Positions 25,329 through 33,508 of a stretch of 43,953 nt of DNA are shown one piece after another. The stretch lies in NCBI GenBank assembly GCA_905234495.1, contig CAJOHE010000016.1, positions 1 through 43,953 of the forward strand, in the 5' to 3' direction. The translations under genes and the position numbers were made by a program. The notes beneath the pieces were generated by a model, which was not told the DNA's origin, ran no database searches, and worked only from the letters and a program-made list of their open reading frames with translations. Source of the stretch: an uncultured Eubacterium sp. (lineage in GTDB: Bacteria; Bacillota; Clostridia; Oscillospirales; Acutalibacteraceae). Numbering within the stretch: the first letter of the stretch is position 1; every line of letters begins with the position of its first letter.

Positions 25329-26481
25329 ATGAAAAGCGGATTAGGTCAGTGTTATAATTGCAAGAATAATATTGACAGTTCTTTTTGGGAGTTTTGTCCT
25401 TACTGCGGAAAGAGAATAATATCAGAATTTGTAAATCCAAAAAAGACTGTTAAGCACCGTGCGTCGAAGGGAAAAGGCAGTATTATTTTTGTTAAAGATA
25501 AGGGGAAATATCGTGCCAAGCTCAACGGAAAATGGCTTGGCTATTTCAAAACGGAAGAAGAAGCTCAACGTGCTATCGATATCGAAAATTATAAAATCGA
25601 AAACCCTGACAAACTCGCAACCGTTCGAGACATTTTTCTCGTTGGATCGAGGAAAAAAAGGAATATGTAACGCCTGCCACTATAGATTGTTATAAAAACG
25701 CTTTTTCATATTTTTCAGACGAAATAAAAAACAAATATGTGGTTGACTTCACAGGTTTAGACGTTGATGAGGCTTTGAAAAATGCTAACGAAAGCGGACA
25801 TCCAGGCGTTTTTCATAAAATCAAAATCGTTAGTAATGGTATTTTCAACTATGCCATTAAACATTCAATAATAGCCACAAGCCCTATGACGTCTGTAAGA
25901 ATTCCTAAGTCGAAAAAACAAAAAAAGATAAATCACGAAGGTTTTCAGACGAAGAACTAAATGTTCTTTGGAAAAACTGCGATGACGACAATGTGAAAAC
26001 TATTCTAATCATGTGTTACACAGGATTTAGACCTGGAGAACTCCTCAGTGTAAAAAAGGAAAATGTATTCATAGATGAAAGAATTATTATAGGCGGTTTT
26101 AAAACCGATGCTGGCACCAACAGGCACGTGCCTATTCACAACAAGATTTTGCCTTTTGTCGAAGAATTCTACAACAAAAATGACAGGTTTTTAATTCAGA
26201 ACGAGCCTGGACGGGCGGGCTCCCCTATTGATTTGAATAATTGGAGGAAACGGAATTTCATTCCTACCCTTGTTGAACTGGGTATTTTAGAAAACGAAAA
26301 AGACAATCATGTGACTCCAAAAAGCGGGCGTAAAACATTTGCAAGTTTGGCGGATGAAGCTAAACTACCTCCAAATGTTATAGAACGCATAATAGGACAT
26401 ACAGATTTTGATACAACCAATGAGTTTTACATTCAAAAAAGCGACCGTGAATTAACTAAAAACATTGACCTCATTTTATGA
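25329..26481 (+). pseudogene. Tyrosine recombinase/integrase, broken by two frameshifts
   Basis: Three adjacent frames add up to one integrase of about 385 residues. Piece one (25329 to about 25640) has a zinc-ribbon start (CYNCKNN...CPYCGKR) and an AP2-like arm-binding segment (GKYRAKLNGKWLGYFKTEEE). Piece two (about 25643-25925) is the core-binding domain (VTPATIDCYKNAFSYFSDEI). Piece three (about 25940-26481) is the catalytic domain with TGFRPGELL, RKTFASLADEA and IIGHTDFDTTNEFY. The first shift, near 25641, looks like a one-base loss; the second lies in or near an A-run at about 25926-25936. AAGGA nine bases upstream favours the ATG at 25329. It ends 162 bp before attR. Confidence 0.85.
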
Positions 26482-26499
26482 CCGCATCCTTGTCTGAGG

Positions 26500-26521
26500 G
26501 GGTCCAAAAAGGGTCCCTATC
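26500..26521 (+). repeat. Element near-terminal repeat, right copy
   Basis: The 22-mer GGGTCCAAAAAGGGTCCCTA-TC matches 23813-23834 at 19 of 22 positions, same orientation. It lies 122 bp inside attR, just after the broken integrase. Confidence 0.6.
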
Positions 26522-26643
26522 TTTTCAAAAAGTACCAATTTTTGCATTTTTTTGCCCTTTGACAAATCATTCACAAATCCGAAAGCACCGATAAACACTA
26601 CATTTTTTGCACGCCGAAAAATTTTCTTGTTTTTTGGATATTT

Positions 26644-26689
26644 TTGGTAAGGATGAGGTCGGCGGTTCAAGTCCGCCTATCAGCTCCAA
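26644..26689 (+). repeat. attR: 46-bp direct repeat of tRNA-Thr 3' half
   Basis: Identical over 46 bp to 23685-23730. It lacks the D-arm and 5' acceptor strand, so it is not a tRNA gene. Confidence 0.93.
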
Positions 26690-26719
26690 AAAAAAGCAAG
26701 CGTTTCCGCTTGCTTTTTT
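26690..26719. terminator. Bidirectional terminator (original tRNA-Thr terminator)
   Basis: AAGCAAGCG (26694-26702) pairs with CGCTTGCTT (26707-26715) around TTTC, with A-runs on the left and T-runs on the right. It directly follows attR and also ends the minus-strand lysin gene (stop at 26722). Confidence 0.85.
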
Positions 26720-26721
26720 CT

Positions 26722-27495
26722 TTAGTCCCTTATAACCGAATCTTTTCTTACAAAGCCGACCTTGTAGCCCTTGCTTGTCTTATAGGCTATCATCGGCTTG
26801 CCCTCGCCCGTGCCGAGATAGAGCACGCGCTCGTTTTTCGATACGGAACCGATTTTTTCGCTCAGATCACTGTCGCAGTATGTGGTCTGGGCGCTTTTCA
26901 TTTTAGCGTTGCCGTAGGGTTTCACGGCGCTTCCTCCTTTGTATGATACTAAATAGTATGCGGGGCTTCTGTCAGCCGTTGCCTTCGCAAGCTCCGCCTT
27001 TGACACAACGCAGCCGTACTTGGTTTTTTTGACAATTCTCTGCGGTCGGTTGTAGGAATCGTACTTGCCGTCGTACATCTGGGGGTCGAGAATATCGATA
27101 TTGCCCCCGTCCATTTTGTCGGCTACGACGAAGTGGCCCGCGGTTGAGAAAACGTTGTAGCTGTCGCCCTGATTGCAGATTGCAACGCCGCCCGATTTGA
27201 GATGGCGGATGAGGGCGTTTTCGTCGTTTGTCGTTGTGAACGAAAAGCCCTTGTTGTCCTTGCAGATTGCCTTTAAAAGCGCGGTTACGTTCGTTCCGCT
27301 GTTGTCGCGAGCGCCGCAGGAAAGGCTGAGCTTTGCCATCTGAGCGACGGTGTAAAGCTCCTTCCCCGCAAGGTTATCAACCGCCATACAGCAGGCGCAG
27401 ACGCCGCAGCCGCTTGTGGCGACTGTCTCGACCTTTGAGGTGTTCGGGCGGTCATACTTTACGTTTGAATAATCGTTCTGATTGAAATAATACAT
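26722..27495 (-). CDS. C39-type cysteine peptidase/lysin with C-terminal SH3-like region
   Basis: A 257-residue protein. The N-terminal papain-like C39_2 domain has the motif SGCGVCACCMA (likely catalytic Cys30), AGHFVVADK (His123) and DILDPQ (Asp139). The last 60-70 residues (CDSDLSEKIGSVSKNERVLY, then KGYKVGFVRKDSVI) look like an SH3-type cell-wall binding module. Cutting of peptidoglycan peptide stems is inferred from this layout and from the holin gene directly upstream; there is no signal peptide, as expected when a holin exports it. AGGGGTGA precedes the ATG. Confidence 0.75.
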   Translation of the reverse strand: MYYFNQNDYSNVKYDRPNTSKVETVATSGCGVCACCMAVDNLAGKELYTVAQMAKLSLSCGARDNSGTNVTALLKAICKDNKGFSFTTTNDENALIRHLKSGGVAICNQGDSYNVFSTAGHFVVADKMDGGNIDILDPQMYDGKYDSYNRPQRIVKKTKYGCVVSKAELAKATADRSPAYYLVSYKGGSAVKPYGNAKMKSAQTTYCDSDLSEKIGSVSKNERVLYLGTGEGKPMIAYKTSKGYKVGFVRKDSVIRD

Positions 27496-27732
27496 TCACT
27501 CACCCCTGAGTTCATTCAGATAGTTATCGGCTTCAATCGCTTCCTCGGTAAATGAATTATTATACCACCACGAGGCTACCGAGCTTACGATAAGAAAGAT
27601 AGATGATACGAGCGTTTCAACCGTTTCGTTTTCTATTGGAAGCGTCTTATAACCGAAAAGGTTCAGTATAATATTCACAAGCGCAAGAGCGAGGAGAGCC
27701 GTTCTTATAAGCGTTTCTTTACTTACTCTCAT
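27496..27732 (-). CDS. Phage holin (SPP1/phi-LC3-like)
   Basis: A 78-residue protein with two hydrophobic segments (about 8-27 and 42-60), a short turn with a YKTLP motif between them, the motif SVASWWYNNSFTEEA and a charged C-terminal tail. This layout is that of small Gram-positive phage holins, which form pores that let the lysin reach the wall. The frame opens at 27759, but AAGGGG lies before the ATG at 27732. Its start overlaps the preceding small gene by 14 bp and its stop abuts the lysin gene. Confidence 0.8.
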   Translation of the reverse strand: MRVSKETLIRTALLALALVNIILNLFGYKTLPIENETVETLVSSIFLIVSSVASWWYNNSFTEEAIEADNYLNELRGE

Positions 27733-27952
27733 TTGCAATTCCCCTTTCAAGATCTTCAATTCTATGGTTTAAAACCTTGATTTTTTCCTCAACAACGGGC
27801 ATTCTTTCCGCAAATGAATTATGCTTGTCAACCTTCTGTTCAAGCTTTTCAAGGCGAAAAGATGTCAGCTTTGAAGAGGTAATTATGCCACCGAAGGAAC
27901 CGATGATTGTGCCTATCATCGACACGAGGGCGACAATGATTTCCCTGTTCAA
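27719..27952 (-). CDS. XhlA-like small membrane protein of the lysis cassette
   Basis: About 77 residues with an N-terminal transmembrane helix (IIVALVSMIGTIIGSFGGII) and a coiled-coil tail (LEKLEQKVDKHNSF, later EEKIKVLNHRIEDLERG). In Bacillus prophages a protein of this type (XhlA) precedes the holin and helps lysis. The start is a TTG: two TTG codons lie in tandem at 27955 and 27952. GGAGG is only three bases before the first and six before the second, so the second is preferred, with low certainty. Confidence 0.65.
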   Translation of the reverse strand: MNREIIVALVSMIGTIIGSFGGIITSSKLTSFRLEKLEQKVDKHNSFAERMPVVEEKIKVLNHRIEDLERGIANESK

Positions 27953-27955
27953 CAA

Positions 27956-28148
27956 AACCCTCCTTTTTGATAAACTGCACTCTTCACCTTATATATATTA
28001 TGTATGAAGCGCGAACGGGGCAACACTAATAAATTTACAGTCCGATTTTTGTCGCTCGGGTATAGCCCCGACAGGCTGTAATATGAATAATTAATTTTGC
28101 ATATTTATTCAGTTTCTTGTATATTTATAACAAATTTCGCAAATTGTG
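27956..28148. other. Intergenic region between lysis cassette and argC
   Basis: It contains a possible minus-strand promoter for the lysis cassette (TTGCCC, 17 bp, TAATAT near 27995-28024). A stem-loop at about 28050-28073 (TGTCG-CTCGGG, TATAG, CCCCGACA) and an inverted repeat TGAATAA (28084-28090) / TTATTCA (28105-28111) are also seen. The last resembles loosely spaced ArgR half-sites upstream of argC. Confidence 0.4.
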
Positions 28149-28177
28149 TTGACATTGAACTATTGCGTGTATATAAT
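28149..28177 (+). promoter_or_regulatory. Consensus promoter of the arginine operon
   Basis: TTGACA (28149-28154), 17 bp, TATAAT (28172-28177), 44 bp before the argC ATG. A candidate operator (28084-28111) lies upstream. Confidence 0.88.
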
Positions 28178-28221
28178 ATTTAAAACTATCAATAGTACTG
28201 CTTCAGAGGTTATGTATAAAA

Positions 28222-29163
28222 ATGAAAAAAATATTCATTGACGGCAAGGACGGCACGACCGGACTTAAAATATATTCGAGATTTGAAAAAAGGGACGACA
28301 TTGAGCTGCTTCTCATCGACCCCGAAAAGAGGAAGGACACGAGGGAAAGAGCGCGCCTCATCAACGAGAGCGACTACACTTTTCTCTGCCTTCCCGACGC
28401 GGCTTCAATCGAGGCGGTTTCGCTCGTTGAAAATCCCGACGTGACGATTCTTGACACGTCGACGGCTCACAGAACAAACCCCGCGTGGGCGTACGGTTTT
28501 CCCGAGCTTTCAAATAAACACCGCGAGGGCGTTGAAAGCTCAAAGAGAATTGCGGTTCCCGGCTGCTATGCAAGCGGCTTCAACTCGATAGTCCATCCCC
28601 TCGTCGCAAACGGCTTTATCGGCAGGGATTACGACGTAACCTGCTTTGCGGTGAGCGGCTACACGGGCGCGGGCAAGAAGGGCATCGCACAGTATGAGGA
28701 TGAAAACAGGGATAAGGAACTCGACTCGCCGAGGCTTTACGCTCTGACTCAGGAACACAAGCATCTCAGAGAGATGAAGGCTGTGAGCGGACTTCTCAGA
28801 GAGCCGATTTTTGCGCCGATGGTCTGCGACTATCCGCAGGGTATGGTTGTGACGGTTCCGCTTTACACCGATAAAATGAACAAGAAATACACTCTTTCCG
28901 ATATACGCGAAATGTTCTGCGAGCACTATGCGGGCTCGGACATTGTTAAGGTCAGAGAGCTTGGCTACACTCAGGGTATGATTGCCTCAAACACCTTTGC
29001 AGACCGCGACGATATGGAAATTGAGATTAACGGAAACGAGGAAAGAATTCTCATCACCTCGAGATTTGACAATCTCGGCAAGGGTGCTTCGGGAGCGGCG
29101 ATACAATGCCTCAACATCGCGATGGGAATCGACGAGAAAACAGGACTTAATATAGGTGATTGA
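28222..29163 (+). CDS. argC: N-acetyl-gamma-glutamyl-phosphate reductase (short type)
   Basis: Reduces N-acetylglutamyl phosphate to the semialdehyde with NADPH. It has 313 residues, the short 'type 2' ArgC. The nucleotide loop is IDGKDGTTGLKI and the catalytic cysteine is Cys115 in VPGCYASGF. Near the active site are SGYTGAGKK and the His of EHKHLREM. First gene of argCJBDF-carAB. GAGG lies 12 bases before the ATG, a long spacing. Confidence 0.95.
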   Translation: MKKIFIDGKDGTTGLKIYSRFEKRDDIELLLIDPEKRKDTRERARLINESDYTFLCLPDAASIEAVSLVENPDVTILDTSTAHRTNPAWAYGFPELSNKHREGVESSKRIAVPGCYASGFNSIVHPLVANGFIGRDYDVTCFAVSGYTGAGKKGIAQYEDENRDKELDSPRLYALTQEHKHLREMKAVSGLLREPIFAPMVCDYPQGMVVTVPLYTDKMNKKYTLSDIREMFCEHYAGSDIVKVRELGYTQGMIASNTFADRDDMEIEINGNEERILITSRFDNLGKGASGAAIQCLNIAMGIDEKTGLNIGD

Positions 29164-29164
29164 T

Positions 29165-30412
29165 ATGGATTATAAGAAAATTGACGGGGGCATATGCGCC
29201 GCTAAGGGCTTCAGGGCAAGCGGCACGTACTGCGGAATAAAGAAGTCTGCGGACGACACACCCGAAACAAAGCATAAAAACGACGTCTGCCTTCTTGTAT
29301 CGGACGGACTTTGCAACACGGCGGCGGTCTACACTCAGAACAAGGTCAAGGGCGCTCCCCTTCTTGTGACTAAGGCAAATCTTGAAGAGAGCGGCGGCAA
29401 GGCGATTGCTGTTATCGCAAACTCAAAGAACGCCAACACCTGCAACGCCGACGGCGTAGAGAAGGCTGAGAGAATGTGCGAGCTTGTTGCCGACGAGCTT
29501 CTTATTGAAAAGGAACACGTTCTCGTTGCATCGACTGGCGTTATCGGTCAGGTGCTTCCGATTGAGCCGATTGAAAAGGCTGTTCCCACGCTTGTGAAGG
29601 AACTCAGCTACACCGGCAACAGAGAAGCCGCGACCGCGATTATGACGACCGACACGGTTAAGAAGGAATACGCGGTTGAGTTTGAGCTTGACGGAAAGAC
29701 CTGCCGAATCGGCGGTATGGCGAAGGGCTCGGGTATGATTCACCCGAATATGGCGACGACGCTCAATTTTATCACCACCGACTGCGCAGTTTCGGCAAAG
29801 CTTTTGCAGAGAGCTCTCAGCGATGTGGTTAAGGTCACCTACAACTGCCTTTCAATAGACGGCGACACCTCGACAAACGATATGGTTATTCTCATGTCAA
29901 ACGGTCTTGCCGAAAATGCGGAAATCGAACACTTCGGCGACGAATACAAGGTGTTTAAGGACGCGCTCTATGAGGTTATGAAGGAGCTTACAAAGATGCT
30001 TGCCAAGGACGGCGAGGGCGCGACAAAGCTCATTGAATGCAGATGTGAGGGCGCACCGAATACCGACACGGCAATAGCCGTTGCAAAGAGCGTTATCTGC
30101 TCAAATCTTTTCAAGTGCGCAGTTTTCGGCGAGGACGCAAACTGGGGCAGAATCCTCTGCGCGATAGGTTATGCCGACGCCGATATTGACATTGAAAAGG
30201 TCGACGTTGAGCTTGAAAGCGAATACGGAAAAATCCTTGTCTGCGAATACGGCGCGGGCGTTGACTTTTCGGAAGACGAGGCGGCTGAAATACTTAAAAG
30301 CGATGAGATAATTGTAAACGTATCGCTTTATGACGGATACTGCAAGGCTACGGCGTGGGGCTGCGACCTCACATACGATTACGTTAAGATTAACGGAGAT
30401 TACAGGACTTAA
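29165..30412 (+). CDS. argJ: Glutamate N-acetyltransferase/amino-acid N-acetyltransferase
   Basis: Transfers acetyl from N-acetylornithine to glutamate, recycling the acetyl group; some members also use acetyl-CoA. It has 415 residues. The self-cleavage site is visible as MIHPNMATTLNF, where the Thr of MATT becomes the N-terminal nucleophile of the beta chain. Other marks are STGVIGQVLP, DGDTSTNDM and ANWGRIL. A GTG at 29156 is in frame, but AGGTGA lies five bases before the ATG at 29165. The ATG lies just past the argC stop. Confidence 0.95.
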   Translation: MDYKKIDGGICAAKGFRASGTYCGIKKSADDTPETKHKNDVCLLVSDGLCNTAAVYTQNKVKGAPLLVTKANLEESGGKAIAVIANSKNANTCNADGVEKAERMCELVADELLIEKEHVLVASTGVIGQVLPIEPIEKAVPTLVKELSYTGNREAATAIMTTDTVKKEYAVEFELDGKTCRIGGMAKGSGMIHPNMATTLNFITTDCAVSAKLLQRALSDVVKVTYNCLSIDGDTSTNDMVILMSNGLAENAEIEHFGDEYKVFKDALYEVMKELTKMLAKDGEGATKLIECRCEGAPNTDTAIAVAKSVICSNLFKCAVFGEDANWGRILCAIGYADADIDIEKVDVELESEYGKILVCEYGAGVDFSEDEAAEILKSDEIIVNVSLYDGYCKATAWGCDLTYDYVKINGDYRT

Positions 30413-30427
30413 CAGCGAGGTAACATT

Positions 30428-31285
30428 ATGAACATAGACAATCAGATGAAGGCGGAAATACTTGCTCACGCTCTGCCGAATATACAGATGTACCGCCACA
30501 AGGTTGTTGTTGTGAAATACGGCGGCAACGCTATGGTGAATCAGGAACTCAAGGAAGCCGTAATGCGCGACCTCGTGCTTCTCACCACAATCGGAATCAA
30601 GGTTGTGCTCGTTCACGGCGGCGGCCCCGAAATCAACAAAGCCCTTGAGAAGATGAACATCGAAAGCAAGTTTGCAGACGGGCTCAGGGTTACCGATAAG
30701 GAAACCGTTGAGGTAGTTCAGATGGTGCTTGCGGGCAAGCTCAACAAGGACCTCGTGTGCCAGATAGGAAATCTCGGCGGCCACGCAATCGGTCTTTCGG
30801 GTATGGACGGCAATATGCTCAGATGCAAGCCGCTCGACGAGGAGCACGGCTACGTGGGCAAAATCGTTGAGACGAATATGGACGCTGTCAACGAGATACT
30901 TGAAAACGGCTGGATTCCCGTTATCTCGACAATCGGCTACGATGAAAACGGCAACTGCTACAACATCAACGCTGACACCGTTGCAGCCGAGGTTGCGGGC
31001 GCGCTTGACGCAGAGGCGCTCATTTCGATGACGGATATCGTAGGTCTTCTTCGCGACAAGGACGACCCGTCAACCCTCATTCACAGGGTTTATATTTCCG
31101 ACACCCCCGCCCTTATTGCGGAGGGCATCATCAGCGGCGGTATGATTCCGAAGATTGATTCAATGACCTATGCGCTCAGGCAGGGCGTAAAGAAGGCGTT
31201 TATTATCGACGGCCGTGTTCCCCACTCTATCCTTATGGAAATGCTTACCGATGAAGGTATGGGAACGATGTTCAGGCTTAGATAA
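30428..31285 (+). CDS. argB: Acetylglutamate kinase
   Basis: Phosphorylates N-acetylglutamate with ATP. It has 285 residues. Marks are VVKYGGNAM, VLVHGGGPEIN, GLRVTDKETVEVV and GGMIPKIDS. The N-terminal helix before the kinase fold (QMKAEILAHALPNIQMYR) is the extension seen in hexameric arginine-inhibited enzymes, so feedback by arginine is likely. GAGG precedes the ATG, 15 bp after argJ. Confidence 0.96.
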   Translation: MNIDNQMKAEILAHALPNIQMYRHKVVVVKYGGNAMVNQELKEAVMRDLVLLTTIGIKVVLVHGGGPEINKALEKMNIESKFADGLRVTDKETVEVVQMVLAGKLNKDLVCQIGNLGGHAIGLSGMDGNMLRCKPLDEEHGYVGKIVETNMDAVNEILENGWIPVISTIGYDENGNCYNINADTVAAEVAGALDAEALISMTDIVGLLRDKDDPSTLIHRVYISDTPALIAEGIISGGMIPKIDSMTYALRQGVKKAFIIDGRVPHSILMEMLTDEGMGTMFRLR

Positions 31286-31308
31286 AAGCAAATTAAAGGA
31301 TTACAACT

Positions 31309-32472
31309 ATGGATATAAAGGCACTTGATAAAGAATACGTTGCGCATTCCTACGGCAGGTTTGACGCCCTGCTCGTCAAAGGAAGCGGCTCAACGGTTTT
31401 TGACGAAAACGGCAAAAAGTATATAGACCTCACCTCGGGCATCGGCGTTACGAGCTTCGGCATTGCGGACGGTGAGTGGAAAGAGGCTGTTGAGGCTCAG
31501 CTTTCAAGGCTTCAGCATATGAGCAACCTCTACTACACCGAGCCCTGCGCTAAACTTGCAAAGCTTCTCTGCGAAAAGACGGGAATGAAAAAGGTCTTTT
31601 TTGCAAACAGCGGCGCCGAGGCAAACGAGGGCGCAATCAAATTTGCGAGGAAGTACTCGTTTGACAAGTACGGCGGGGGCAGAAGCACGATAATCACGCT
31701 CTGCGACTCGTTCCACGGCAGAACGATTACAACCCTTGCCGCAACGGGACAGGACGAGTTTCACACGGTATTCCACCCGTTTACGGAAGGCTTTAAATAC
31801 TGCCCCGCAAACGACGTTGACGCGCTCAAAGAACTTGTGACGGACGACGTCTGCGCGATAATGTTTGAATGTATTCAGGGCGAGGGCGGCGTGAACGACC
31901 TTGACTTTGAATTTGTTAAGGCGATTGAAAAAATCGCGAAGGAAAAGGACATTCTGATGATTGTCGACGAGGTGCAGACCGGAAACGGCAGAACGGGTAA
32001 ATACTTCTGCTACGAGCATTTTGACATAACGCCCGACATCGTAACGACCGCAAAGGGTCTCGGCGGCGGACTTCCGATAGGCGCGGTGCTTTTCGGCGAA
32101 AAGACGGCTGACACGGTAACGCCCGGAAGCCACGGCTCGACCTTCGGCGGAAATCCGATTTGCGCAGCGGGCGCCGTTTCAATAGTTGAGAGAATCGACG
32201 GCGCTTTCCTTGATACGGTAAACGAAAAGGGCGAATACATAAGAAATTTTGTAAGCGGCATCAAAGGCGTTCAGAGCGTTTCGGGCAAGGGACTTATGCT
32301 CGGAATACTCACCGGTAAAAACGCGGGCGATATTGCAAAAGAGTGCCTTGAAAAAGGAGTTCTCGTTCTTACGGCGCACAAAAATAAAGTAAGGCTCCTC
32401 CCCGCTCTCAACATCAGCTATGAAGAGCTTGAGGAAGGACTTAACATTCTGAAAGAGGTAATTGAAAAATGA
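31309..32472 (+). CDS. argD: Acetylornithine aminotransferase
   Basis: A pyridoxal phosphate enzyme that makes N-acetylornithine. It has 387 residues. Marks are DLTSGIGVTSFG, FFANSGAEANEGAIKFAR, the aspartate of IVDEVQTGNGRTG, and the PLP lysine in TTAKGLGGGLPIGAV. AAAGGA lies before the ATG. Its end overlaps the argF start by 4 bp. Confidence 0.95.
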   Translation: MDIKALDKEYVAHSYGRFDALLVKGSGSTVFDENGKKYIDLTSGIGVTSFGIADGEWKEAVEAQLSRLQHMSNLYYTEPCAKLAKLLCEKTGMKKVFFANSGAEANEGAIKFARKYSFDKYGGGRSTIITLCDSFHGRTITTLAATGQDEFHTVFHPFTEGFKYCPANDVDALKELVTDDVCAIMFECIQGEGGVNDLDFEFVKAIEKIAKEKDILMIVDEVQTGNGRTGKYFCYEHFDITPDIVTTAKGLGGGLPIGAVLFGEKTADTVTPGSHGSTFGGNPICAAGAVSIVERIDGAFLDTVNEKGEYIRNFVSGIKGVQSVSGKGLMLGILTGKNAGDIAKECLEKGVLVLTAHKNKVRLLPALNISYEELEEGLNILKEVIEK

Positions 32473-33371
32473 AGCATCTACTCAAATTACAGGATTTATC
32501 ACAGCACGATATTCTCGACATTTTAAACCTTGCCGACCAGCTTAAATACGAAAACAAGCACGGCATTGAGCACCACCTTTTAAAGGGCAAAACCCTTGGT
32601 ATGATTTTTCAGAAAAGTTCAACGAGAACAAGGGTAAGCTTTGAGACGGGAATGTATCAGCTCGGCGGTCAGGCGCTCTTCCTTTCAAGCAGGGACTTAC
32701 AGATAGGCAGGGGCGAGCCCGTTGAGGACACGGCGCGCGTTCTTTCAAGATACCTTGACGGAATTATGATTAGGACCTTTGAGCAGAGCGAGGTTGAGGC
32801 GCTTGCTGAATACGGCTCAATCCCGATTATCAACGGACTTACAGACTACTGCCACCCCTGTCAGGTGCTTGCGGACCTTATGACAATCCGCGAGTACAAG
32901 AACAGCTTTGAGGGACTCAAGCTCTGCTTTGTCGGCGACGGAAACAATATGGCAAACAGCCTCATCGCGGGCGCAATCATTATGGGTATGAGCTGCGCGG
33001 TTGCCTGTCCCAAGGGTTATGAGCCCGACGCTGAGCTTATGAAATGGGCAAAGGAAAACGGCGACTTTATGTGCTCGGACGATATTCTTGCCTGCGCTGA
33101 GGGTGCGGACGTTCTCTACACCGACGTATGGGCTTCAATGGGTCAGGAAGACGAGAAGGCTGAGAGAGAAAAGGTTTTCAGAAACTTCCAGATTAACGAC
33201 GAGGTTATGGCTGTTGCAAACGACGGCGCTATGGTGCTTCACTGCCTTCCCGCACACAGGGAAGAAGAGATTACCGCAAAGGTATTTGAGGAACACGCAA
33301 ACGAAATCTTTGACGAGGCTGAAAACAGACTTCACGCACAGAAGGCAGTTCTCGTTAAGGTTATGGGATAA
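32469..33371 (+). CDS. argF: Ornithine carbamoyltransferase
   Basis: Joins carbamoyl phosphate and ornithine to citrulline. It has 300 residues. The carbamoyl-phosphate motif is KSSTRTRVSFE, the second is HPCQVLADL, and the ornithine/catalytic motif is HCLPAHR; VWASMGQ is also typical. It is coupled to argD and placed beside carAB, which make its substrate. No argG or argH is present in the window. Confidence 0.96.
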   Translation: MKHLLKLQDLSQHDILDILNLADQLKYENKHGIEHHLLKGKTLGMIFQKSSTRTRVSFETGMYQLGGQALFLSSRDLQIGRGEPVEDTARVLSRYLDGIMIRTFEQSEVEALAEYGSIPIINGLTDYCHPCQVLADLMTIREYKNSFEGLKLCFVGDGNNMANSLIAGAIIMGMSCAVACPKGYEPDAELMKWAKENGDFMCSDDILACAEGADVLYTDVWASMGQEDEKAEREKVFRNFQINDEVMAVANDGAMVLHCLPAHREEEITAKVFEEHANEIFDEAENRLHAQKAVLVKVMG

Positions 33372-33384
33372 CAGCAGCAAAGCG

Positions 33385-33500
33385 CTTTAGTTAACAGTTA
33401 ACAGTTAATAGTTTAATAGCTAATAGTTAATAATTGAGGGCGGGACACCCGCACCCGATTTTATTCGGGAGGGCGTGGGAGTTCTCCCCTACATTGGAAC
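33385..33500. repeat. Repeat-like intergenic segment between argF and carA
   Basis: The first part is a degenerate array of the unit GTTAACA/GTTAATA (about 33391-33436), for example AGTTAACAGTTAACAGTTAA. Three short stem-loops follow: GCGGGACACCCGC, CCCGATTTTATTCGGG and GGGAGTTCTCCC, ending in CCTAC. It looks like an interspersed intergenic element rather than a promoter or gene. The terminal CCCCTAC is also found at the end of the palindrome at 43777-43800. Confidence 0.5.
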
Positions 33501-33508
33501 GTGATTTT

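Noticed and set aside
26644..26689. A second tRNA-Thr gene
   Set aside because: Only the 3' half from the anticodon loop onward is present; the D-arm and 5' acceptor strand are absent. It is the right attachment repeat.
28050..28073. A riboswitch before argC
   Set aside because: The stem-loop lies upstream of the argC promoter, so it is not in the argC leader, and it does not match a known riboswitch layout that I can recognise.
33434..33508. A longer N-terminus for CarA starting at 33434
   Set aside because: The extra 25 residues are encoded in hairpin/repeat DNA and do not match the family; CarA proteins begin near the VYICLENG segment.
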